From contig NC_019779.1 of assembly GCF_000317635.1 (NCBI RefSeq), positions 1,178,001 to 1,242,000 on the forward strand: 64,000 bases of DNA, in the 5' to 3' direction. This document shows positions 16,571 to 24,018 of this stretch, one piece after another. The notes under the pieces are model-generated. The model searched no databases, was not told where the DNA came from, and saw nothing but the letters and a program-made list of their open reading frames with translations. The stretch's first letter is position 1. The number at the start of each line of letters is the position of its first letter. This DNA comes from Halothece sp. PCC 7418 (GTDB lineage: Bacteria > Cyanobacteriota > Cyanobacteriia > Cyanobacteriales > Rubidibacteraceae). Position numbers and translations under genes: made by a program.

Positions 16571-16636
16571 TGTTACACTCCTCTTAATGATGTGAATTGG
16601 TACAAAATTTTTATGCGAGGTGCAGGAAGAATTTGT

Positions 16637-18055
16637 TTAGAGCTTAAAGCCACTTTCTCGTAGCTTTCGCAAGGGCTCAAAAATGACCTCAGCAATGCGA
16701 CGGCGACGAGTTACAATTTCAGCACTGGCACTTTGACCTGGTTGAAATTGAATGGTTTGCTGATTATGTTGAATATAGTTGCGATCCAGAGCAATTTCTA
16801 CTTGATAGAATGTTCCTTTTTCGGTTGTTTTTGAAGTGGGAGAAATGGATAATACTTTTCCTTCAACGACTCCATAGTCTTGATAGGGGTAAGCATCAAA
16901 TTTGATGTTAACATCCATATTTTTTTCAAGAAAACCCGCTTCTTGGTTAGCAATCATAGCATCTAACACAAGGGGAGAATCTTTCGGTGCAATTTCTGCA
17001 ATAGTTTGTCCTGGTTGTAGCACTTGACCAATGTTTTGTAAGTTGAGAGATAAGACTGTTCCATCTACAGGAGACTGTAAAAAAGTTTCCTGTTCTTGAT
17101 TTTTAGCAATGGCTAATTCATTTTTAGTTTCTATAATTTTTCCTTGAAGTTCTTCGATGTTAATCTCAAGTTGTTTAATTTGTTGCTCTGCTTCAAGCTG
17201 AGTTCGAGTTTTTTGTTGATCCTTTTGCGCGAGTTCTACTTCCAGGCGTTCCGCCTCTTTTCGGGTGGCATTAATCTCACTTTGTAATTGTAAAACTTTC
17301 ATCTTACTATCTTGTAAGGCTTGCTGAGCTTGAAAGACATATTCTTGAGAAATTGCACCACTTTTTTCCAAGGGTTGGAGTCGTTCTAAACGTTGTTTAT
17401 TTTGATTCACTTCTTGTTGTAATGCTGCCAGTTGTTGCGTTTTACTCATCAGTTGCTCTTGGGCATTGGCAATCACAACCGATTGCACTTTTAGGTCAGA
17501 ATTGGCAATTTCTTCACCATTTAGTGCTTCTATTTTTTTAACTTGTAGTAAGTTTTGTTGCTGTTGTAATTGGTTTTGATAGGTTTCTAATCTTTGCTCA
17601 ATTTTATTAATTTCTTGTTTCAGTTCTTCTGCATCTAAACTGGCAAGAACTTCTCCCGCAGCAACAGTATCTCCTTCTTCAATCAAGAGTTGTTTGATTC
17701 TGCCATTGGTACTAGGTTCTACTTTATAGGTTTTTCCTTGAGGAACTAATGTTCCTTGTGCGCGTCCCACTTCTTCTACTTTGCCAAACCAAGCCCAGCT
17801 ACCAAAGGCAAGACAAAAAATTAAACCACCTAAAAGAAACCGTAAGGGAAAAGAAGCAGGGGGTTGTTCTAAAAGATTGAGTACCGATGGAGAATAACCA
17901 TTAGAAACATGATTTAAAGCAGAGGAATTCACTTTACGAATAGCGGAGGAGTTTTGAGGACTTTCCTGAGAGGATTGATGGGACTGTGAGTGACTGGGTA
18001 ATTGGTAATTTTTTTTCGGAGAAGGTGAGTGATTGGAAGGGGATTCTAAAGGCAT
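16637..18055 (-). CDS. HlyD-family membrane fusion protein (exporter adaptor)
   Basis: A 472-residue periplasmic adaptor. A polar Ser/Gln-rich cytoplasmic N-terminus (about 75 residues) precedes one membrane helix (FLLGGLIFCLAFGSWAWFG). Then come a half lipoyl domain (GTLVPQGKTYKVEPSTNGRI), a long coiled-coil hairpin (residues about 150-320), the second half lipoyl domain (SPVDGTVLSLNLQNIGQVLQ) and beta-barrel parts. It would bridge the HetC-like inner-membrane exporter to an outer-membrane TolC channel encoded elsewhere. ATG at 18055 follows GGGAGAAAATA. It is preceded by a 216-bp gap after the exporter gene, so it may have its own promoter. Confidence 0.88.
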   Translation of the reverse strand: MPLESPSNHSPSPKKNYQLPSHSQSHQSSQESPQNSSAIRKVNSSALNHVSNGYSPSVLNLLEQPPASFPLRFLLGGLIFCLAFGSWAWFGKVEEVGRAQGTLVPQGKTYKVEPSTNGRIKQLLIEEGDTVAAGEVLASLDAEELKQEINKIEQRLETYQNQLQQQQNLLQVKKIEALNGEEIANSDLKVQSVVIANAQEQLMSKTQQLAALQQEVNQNKQRLERLQPLEKSGAISQEYVFQAQQALQDSKMKVLQLQSEINATRKEAERLEVELAQKDQQKTRTQLEAEQQIKQLEINIEELQGKIIETKNELAIAKNQEQETFLQSPVDGTVLSLNLQNIGQVLQPGQTIAEIAPKDSPLVLDAMIANQEAGFLEKNMDVNIKFDAYPYQDYGVVEGKVLSISPTSKTTEKGTFYQVEIALDRNYIQHNQQTIQFQPGQSASAEIVTRRRRIAEVIFEPLRKLRESGFKL

Positions 18056-18271
18056 TATTTTCTCCCGTTGTCATTACTTTTGATTGTATTGCACCCTAAA
18101 AAGATCTTAATTTATTGATGAGAATAAATTCTGCCAACTTGGCAACTTTTTCTTGAGGTTTAAGGTAAGAGGCGGACAAAGTGACTGACGTTTTGATCAT
18201 TAAATTGAGTGCATCAAATAATGAGATCAAAACGATTTCTTATCGGAAGTTAAGAGTGACTTGATCGGGGT

Positions 18272-21200
18272 TTAAATATCAATTTGCTGTTTAGCTAAGT
18301 GATAGTATAATTGCTGGGCTTCAATTAATTCCTCATGAGTTCCTTTTTCTACTAATAAACCTTGATTTAAGACTAAAATGCAGTCGGCATCGCGCACGGT
18401 GGAAAGGCGATGGGCAATGATAAACGTGGTTCGATCGCGCTGGAGACGTTTCAGATTACTTTGAAACCGTTGTTCCGATTCCGTATCGAGGGCACTAGTG
18501 GCTTCGTCGAGAATGAGCAGTTTGGGATGATCTAACAAAGCCCGCGCGATCGCGATTCGTTGCCGTTGTCCTCCCGATAAGGTTGCTCCTCGCTCTCCCA
18601 CTTTCGTGTTATAACCAAGGGGCATGGCTTGAATAAAACTGTGTGCTTCAGCAAGTTTGGCTGCTTCAATCACTTCTTCGAGGCTAAACTCAGGTCGGTA
18701 CATCGTAATATTTTCTAAGATGGTTCCAGAGAACAAAAAGCAATCCTGAGAGACAACCCCCAGTTGGGAACGGAGAGAATGAGGCGAAACGTGCCGTAAG
18801 TCGTGACCATCAATAAAAATCCGTCCCTGATCTGGTTGATATAACCCTTGCAGCAGTTTCACCAGCGTACTTTTACCAGATCCACTGCGTCCCACAATCG
18901 CGATCGTTTCTCCAGCATTAGCCTCAAACGACACCCCATCCAGAGCATTCTGTCCTTCTTCTGCACTATAACCAAAGACAACATTCTGAAAACTGACATT
19001 CCCTTCTAACTGCGGTAAAGGAAGCATAGTTTGGTCTGCAGTTTCCTCGGATTGCACAAGGAAGACATCATTGAGTCGTTCCACTGCAATCAAGACTTCT
19101 TGTAATTCATCCCAAATATTCGCCAATGCCAAAATGGGATTAATCACCCGTCCCAGCAGCATATTAAAAGCAACCAGTTGTCCAATAGTGAGTTCGCCTC
19201 GAATCACGAGACTCGCCCCGTACCATAACAACGCTGTTGATCCAATAATGTTAATAAAGCCATTAAGGGCTTCGAGTTTGATCCCAAATTTTTCTTGCCG
19301 AAAGCTAGTATTCAAAAAATCGGTGAAATGGCTTTCCCAGCGCCACCGCAACTCTTGTTCTGAAGCCGTGGTTTTAACGGTTTCGATACCAGTAATCGTC
19401 TCCACAAGGGCTGAATTTTCCGCAGCCGATTGATTAAACACTTGTCGGGAGAGTTTTCGCATCCAAGGGGTAGCGATTAAGGTTGAGATCATAATCGGTG
19501 GAATAATAGCAAGAATCAAAAAGGTTAATTCCCAGTTGTAGTAAAACATCAACCCGAGATAAACCACACTCATCAGGATGTCTAACCAAGCCACCATCCC
19601 ATTACTAAGTAAAAACTGTTGGATTTTTTGATTCTCATTGACGCGGGTGAGAATATCCCCCACTTGACGGGATTCAAAAAACTTAAGGGGGAGTTTCATC
19701 GTATGACGAATAAACCCGCCAATCATGGTTAAATCCAAAATATTGGCGAGATAGCTAAACAAATACTGTCGGGTTGAGGATAAAATCACTTCCGCCATTC
19801 CAAAAATCAAAATCCCGATCGCGAAAACATTCAACATACTTAAGCTGCGAGTGACGACCACTTGGTCGAGAATGATTTGGGTAAACAACGGCGTGACCAG
19901 ACCGAAGACTTGAATTAACAGTGACGCTAAGATGATTTGGAAGGCGGTTGATTGATAGGGGAACAGGAGCTTAAAAAATCTCCCTAAAGAGGGCTTTTCA
20001 TCAGGGAGTTCTTTTAACTGTTCAGTGGGGTTAAGTAACAGCGCATATCCTGTCCAACCTTGCAAGAATTCTCGTTTGGATAAGCTAAACTTACCCCGAG
20101 CGGGATCAGCGACCAGCACTCGCCTTTTCTGCACGTGATAAACCACTACATAATGATCTCCTTGCCAGTGAGCAATCCAAGGATTATTCTGAATCGTACT
20201 CACTAGGGCATCTAAACTACCTCGTACTGGTTTGGCAATATAGCCTAATTTTTCCGCAACTTTAGCAAGTACAGAGAGGGATGTACCAGAACGCCCGACA
20301 TTGCCTAAACTGCGAACAGAATTAATACTCAATCGTTTGTCCCAGTACAGGCTAATCATGACCAAACAAGCAATCCCACAATCAGAGCTACTTTGTTGTT
20401 CAATAAAGGGATAACGTCGCCAAATCCGTTTTCGTCTGCTTTGGGGTTGAGGAAATTCCACTTCAACGGTTTCTGTCGGTAAAGCCGAGGTAGCAGCGGT
20501 TTGACGCTGCGATGACTTTTCGGACTTGGGGACAATCGGAGATGGGGTCGAGAGTTGGTGGTTGTTGGTTTCGGGGTGATGATCGGGTTCTGAGGTTGAG
20601 AGTTGGTGTAAGTGCTCTTGGGGAAGATAATAGAGTTTGAGCGGGGTTTGCGCGACCCAATCCGAGCCGACGGGATCGGTATCTCCCCAGGCCTTGACCG
20701 ATGAGGGATGAATTTGACCTTGACGTAGCCAAAATCGTCCCGCTTGGGTCGGTGTGGCTTCCGCGAGAGACGTACCTGCAGCCATGTCTAGGGCTTGGAG
20801 ATGAGGAACAATCCCTTGCAAACGATGGGCGGGAAAGGTTCTCAGTTCAGTTAAGGTTTTCAGAAATATTAAGCGTTGTCGCTTCTGAGCGATTTTGATC
20901 CAAAGGGTTTTCAGTTGCGGATACTCTCGAAACCATTTATTTTGTTGGGATCTCCTGAGACGAGCGACTGCTACAGGAGTGGTATTGTCAGCAGCGACCA
21001 CTTGATAAGATAAACCATTCTCTTCCGCAAGTTGATCACCTCCAAATAATGCTCCTTGTTTTAAAACTTCTACTGAGACTTGTCGTTGTTTTTGCGGGTC
21101 AAAACTGAGTAAGCGCACTCGCCCTTGCGTAATGCAATATAAATCCTGATCCGATTGGTTATTGTCTTGTTCAGAGGTAGCTAAGTATTCATAAATTAAA

Positions 21201-21364
21201 TCACCAAAGTGAAAAGAAAGGGATGTAAAGTCATTACTAAAATTGGTAATCACTTTCTGATCTAGGCTTTCTAAGATGGGGTCTTGTTTCAAGACACTTG
21301 ACAACAGACTTTCCTGTGAAAGGGTCGAGGATGGTTTTCCTTGATGATTGAAATCAGTCTGCAT
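18272..21364 (-). CDS. HetC-like peptidase-containing ABC exporter with cNMP-binding domain
   Basis: A 1030-residue protein. Residues about 40-165 form a cyclic-nucleotide-binding-like domain (FGDLIYEYLATSE, then GRVRLLSF and ALFGGDQL). A variable Ser/Pro/His-rich linker follows. The C39 peptidase has Cys329 (SSSDCGIACLVM), His404 (QGDHYVVVYHV) and Asp420 (VADPARG), so it looks catalytic. Six membrane helices span about 470-755. The ATPase has GRSGSGKSTLVKLLQG, LSGGQRQRIAIARALL and LLILDEATSALD. This order is that of HetC, required for heterocyst differentiation, and of bacteriocin exporters. It should cut double-glycine leaders and export the product. It is first in a minus-strand locus with HlyD, HetP-like, peptide and PpiC genes. 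Confidence 0.88.
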   Translation of the reverse strand: MQTDFNHQGKPSSTLSQESLLSSVLKQDPILESLDQKVITNFSNDFTSLSFHFGDLIYEYLATSEQDNNQSDQDLYCITQGRVRLLSFDPQKQRQVSVEVLKQGALFGGDQLAEENGLSYQVVAADNTTPVAVARLRRSQQNKWFREYPQLKTLWIKIAQKRQRLIFLKTLTELRTFPAHRLQGIVPHLQALDMAAGTSLAEATPTQAGRFWLRQGQIHPSSVKAWGDTDPVGSDWVAQTPLKLYYLPQEHLHQLSTSEPDHHPETNNHQLSTPSPIVPKSEKSSQRQTAATSALPTETVEVEFPQPQSRRKRIWRRYPFIEQQSSSDCGIACLVMISLYWDKRLSINSVRSLGNVGRSGTSLSVLAKVAEKLGYIAKPVRGSLDALVSTIQNNPWIAHWQGDHYVVVYHVQKRRVLVADPARGKFSLSKREFLQGWTGYALLLNPTEQLKELPDEKPSLGRFFKLLFPYQSTAFQIILASLLIQVFGLVTPLFTQIILDQVVVTRSLSMLNVFAIGILIFGMAEVILSSTRQYLFSYLANILDLTMIGGFIRHTMKLPLKFFESRQVGDILTRVNENQKIQQFLLSNGMVAWLDILMSVVYLGLMFYYNWELTFLILAIIPPIMISTLIATPWMRKLSRQVFNQSAAENSALVETITGIETVKTTASEQELRWRWESHFTDFLNTSFRQEKFGIKLEALNGFINIIGSTALLWYGASLVIRGELTIGQLVAFNMLLGRVINPILALANIWDELQEVLIAVERLNDVFLVQSEETADQTMLPLPQLEGNVSFQNVVFGYSAEEGQNALDGVSFEANAGETIAIVGRSGSGKSTLVKLLQGLYQPDQGRIFIDGHDLRHVSPHSLRSQLGVVSQDCFLFSGTILENITMYRPEFSLEEVIEAAKLAEAHSFIQAMPLGYNTKVGERGATLSGGQRQRIAIARALLDHPKLLILDEATSALDTESEQRFQSNLKRLQRDRTTFIIAHRLSTVRDADCILVLNQGLLVEKGTHEELIEAQQLYYHLAKQQIDI

Positions 21365-21375
21365 ATATTTACTGA

Positions 21376-21514
21376 ATTACGTAATGAGTTAGAACAATTT
21401 CGGTTAATTTGGGTTAGAGGTTTAAAGAAGTTATGAAGACCCTATGGTTGTTTTTTGACGGGAATTACATCAAATCTTGACGTAACTTGGATTCGTTATT
21501 ATTTCTTACGTTAA
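21376..21514 (-). promoter_or_regulatory. TTACGT-type motifs upstream of the HetC-like gene
   Basis: ATTACGTAAT (21376-21385) is a perfect palindrome about a dozen bases before the start codon. Further upstream lie TGACGTAAC (21478-21486) and TTACGTTAA (21506-21514). Three related ACGTAA/TTACGT elements in 140 bp suggest a regulator, but no known site is matched with confidence. Confidence 0.3.
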
Positions 21515-21606
21515 CACGCAAAAAAGTAGTTGTAAATACGGAATATAAATCAGGGAATTGATTGATCTAGTGATTCGAGATCAAACAACATTACGGTTAA
21601 ATAATT

Positions 21607-22500
21607 TTAATTAGGTAAAAACAAGAATCCGATTCCAGTTAGTGCAATGAAAACGCCAAGAATTGCTCGGAGGGTAATGGTTTCTTTGAGAAATGCTGCA
21701 ATGGGAAGCACAAAAAGCGGGCTGGTTGAGCTTAAGGTTTGAGCCACGCCAGTTGCTGTAAACTTGAGGGAAATCTGCTGCAACCAAATGCCCAAGTAGG
21801 TGCTGGCGAAAGCAGTGATAAAAATAATCCCGACTAAGCGCCATGACCATTGCAAGGAAGGGAGTTTAAGCTGTTGTTGTCGGGAGACAAGTAAGGGAAT
21901 AAGAGAGAGTGTCCCTGCACTGAGGCGGATCAGGGTACTCCAGAGGGGATTAAGGTCAAAATCAGTTAATGCGGAACGAGAAAGCACTGCACCGACCGCT
22001 TGCGCGATCGCGCTGGCGAGCCCAAACCCAATCCCAAGTTTTAAGTTTTCGACGGTTAAATCTTGATTGCTGGTACGTTCACTAATTACAGTGGCGACAC
22101 CCACTAAAGTTAAGATAATGCCTAGCCAAGCCGACACAGACAGGGTTTCTTGCAGGAAAATCAGGGCGATCATCGCAGCCAACGGAGGCGCAAGGGTTTC
22201 AAACAACAAGGCTCGTCTTGCGCCCAAATACTTGAGACTGGAAAAGAAAACCGTATCGCCAAAGCCAATCCCAATGATGCCACTGGTGACGAGGAAGAGG
22301 ATGGGAAGGAGGGGAAGGGTGGGGAAGGTGCTTTGGGTGATAATTGCGGTGAAGGCTAAGAGAAACAGCGCGATCGCGCCCTTTAAGAAATTCAGGAATA
22401 AAGGGGACATCTGCTGTCCGAGACGGCTATAAACCACCGAAGCACTCGCCCATAACAAAGCAGCGAATAAAGCAGCAAATTCCCCCTTAAAATCAAGCAT
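21607..22500 (-). CDS. DMT-superfamily (EamA) transporter
   Basis: A 297-residue membrane protein with about ten hydrophobic helices in two EamA repeats: residues 5-140 (FAALFAALLWASASVVYSRL at the start, GDTVFFSSLKYLGARRALL in the middle) and residues 150-297 (starting near GIGFGLASAIAQAVGAVLSR). Members export or exchange metabolites; the substrate is not readable. The gene starts 9 bp after the preceding 155-residue gene on the same strand, so they form an operon. Confidence 0.85.
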   Translation of the reverse strand: MLDFKGEFAALFAALLWASASVVYSRLGQQMSPLFLNFLKGAIALFLLAFTAIITQSTFPTLPLLPILFLVTSGIIGIGFGDTVFFSSLKYLGARRALLFETLAPPLAAMIALIFLQETLSVSAWLGIILTLVGVATVISERTSNQDLTVENLKLGIGFGLASAIAQAVGAVLSRSALTDFDLNPLWSTLIRLSAGTLSLIPLLVSRQQQLKLPSLQWSWRLVGIIFITAFASTYLGIWLQQISLKFTATGVAQTLSSTSPLFVLPIAAFLKETITLRAILGVFIALTGIGFLFLPN

Positions 22501-22509
22501 CAGAGCTAA

Positions 22510-22977
22510 CTACAGTACCGTGTGGGTGTGAGAGTGTTGTTTGACATTATCCTCGGTGCGTACCATCCGTTCCGCGTTGAGAACTCGTTTCCGTTTCGTG
22601 GAATGATTAAGATCGGTTTTCAGTGTGCCCAAAGGAAAAGAGGATTGTAAATGATCATGATACTTGTAAGTGCGTACCGCAGCAATCACGCGCTCGGTAA
22701 AGTCTGTTCCAAAATCGGAATCTTGGGGGAAATCATCGGGCTTGATCAAGTTTTTCCCGTCAAACACTTCTTTCACGGGTTTGGCTGCAATCATCTGATA
22801 AGAGGTTTCTGCTCCTCCTAAAACTGACTCTAAACTAGAAGAAGGAATGGGTTCAATAACATTCACTTGCTTGGTTTCTCCTTCTTCCCGAATGAAGCAA
22901 GTGGCAACCCCAAACACACAATAATCATCTTGGGAGATTTCTGGGGCGTTACTAAATAAAACGGTGTCTGTGGTCAT
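22510..22977 (-). CDS. Conserved-looking hypothetical protein
   Basis: A 155-residue soluble protein that I do not recognise. It has an acidic N-terminal half (ISQDDYCVFGVATCFIREEG, then VNVIEPIPSSSLESVLGG) and a basic, His-rich C-terminus (STKRKRVLNAERMVRTEDN, then HSHTH). There is no signal peptide or membrane segment. Codon use matches its neighbours. It is the first gene of a two-gene operon with the EamA transporter, so a linked role is possible but unsupported. Confidence 0.6.
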   Translation of the reverse strand: MTTDTVLFSNAPEISQDDYCVFGVATCFIREEGETKQVNVIEPIPSSSLESVLGGAETSYQMIAAKPVKEVFDGKNLIKPDDFPQDSDFGTDFTERVIAAVRTYKYHDHLQSSFPLGTLKTDLNHSTKRKRVLNAERMVRTEDNVKQHSHTHTVL

Positions 22978-23100
22978 AATAATTTAACGGCTGCAATCCA
23001 ATTATAGTTTCTGCTTTTGGGATGATCTTGACAGACTTTCTCTCTGATATCCTGCTTAGGCAAATATTTGTTGCAATTGGGCGCATTGAGGTAACGTTTT

Positions 23101-23973
23101 ATGAAAATTGGTTTACTGGGAACGGGTTTGATGGGACAGGCGATGGCACAAACGCTCCTCGCTGCGGACTATTCGGTGATGGCGTATAACCGTACAGCCG
23201 AAAAGTTAGATCCTCTGAAAGAAAAAGGCTGCGCGATCGCGCGATCGGCTGCTCATTTAATTTCAAACTGCGATTGTATCATTTTAATGTTAAGTGATGC
23301 TCCTGCGATTCGAGAGGTTGTCCTCGCCACAGAAAGCGCCCAAGAGTTATCTGGACACACGATTATTCAAATGGGGACGATCGCGCCGAAAGAAAGTAGA
23401 GAGTTGCAATCTGAGATTGTTAGTTCTGGTGGAGATTATTTAGAAGCCCCTGTGTTAGGGAGTGTTCCTCAAGCGCAGTCTGGAACATTACAAGTGATGG
23501 TTGGGGGAACACAAGAACAGTTTGACCAGTGGAATGCGGTCTTGTCTGCTTTCGGAAAACCCTTTTTAGTGGGAGAAGTGGGGAAAGCAGCGACCTTAAA
23601 ACTCGCCTTAAATCAATTAATTGTTTCTCTCACGGGTGCATTTTCTATGAGTTTAGCTTTTGCACAGCAAGAAGGGTTAGATGTGGAAATGTTGATGTCA
23701 GTTTTAAGAGAAAGTGCGTTATACGCGCCCACGTTTGATAAGAAACTGAAACGAATGGTCAGCCATGATTACAGTAATCCTAATTTTCCCACGAAGCATC
23801 TGTTAAAAGATACTCGCTTATTTTTAGATGCAGCCAAGACAGAAGGATTAACGGTTTCTGCATTACAAGGAATGGAAACCATTTTAGAAGCTGCATTAGA
23901 CTTAGGGTTAGGCGATGAAGATTATTCGGCTTTATTTGAAGTCATCCAATCCTCAGTGAGCAGTGAGCAGTGA
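23101..23973 (+). CDS. NAD(P)-dependent beta-hydroxyacid dehydrogenase (glyoxylate/succinic-semialdehyde reductase type)
   Basis: A 290-residue oxidoreductase. The Rossmann motif is GLLGTGLMGQAMAQTLL at residues 4-20; YNRTAEKLDPLKEKG follows. The substrate loop APVLGSVPQAQSGTLQVMVGG (near 115-135, slightly condensed from the family's usual form) and the catalytic lysine in GKAATLKLALNQL (near 165-175) place it in the 3-hydroxyisobutyrate dehydrogenase superfamily, close to plant-type glyoxylate/succinic semialdehyde reductases. It would scavenge reactive aldehydes. The last few codons lie in a CAGTGAGCAGTGAGCAGTGA repeat, so the C-terminal tail is repeat-derived. The PEP-synthase-like gene follows 31 bp later. 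Confidence 0.85.
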   Translation: MKIGLLGTGLMGQAMAQTLLAADYSVMAYNRTAEKLDPLKEKGCAIARSAAHLISNCDCIILMLSDAPAIREVVLATESAQELSGHTIIQMGTIAPKESRELQSEIVSSGGDYLEAPVLGSVPQAQSGTLQVMVGGTQEQFDQWNAVLSAFGKPFLVGEVGKAATLKLALNQLIVSLTGAFSMSLAFAQQEGLDVEMLMSVLRESALYAPTFDKKLKRMVSHDYSNPNFPTKHLLKDTRLFLDAAKTEGLTVSALQGMETILEAALDLGLGDEDYSALFEVIQSSVSSEQ

Positions 23974-24018
23974 CTAATGACCAATGACTAATGACTAATG
24001 ACTAATGACCAATGACAT
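23955..24018. repeat. Heptamer-type tandem repeat (TGACTAA/TGACCAA)
   Basis: AGTGAGC units grade into (TGACTAA/TGACCAA)n. The array spans the stop of the reductase gene and the start codon of the next gene. Similar arrays occur at 1631-1648, 10985-11000, 29383-29400 and 58039-58145. Confidence 0.7.
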
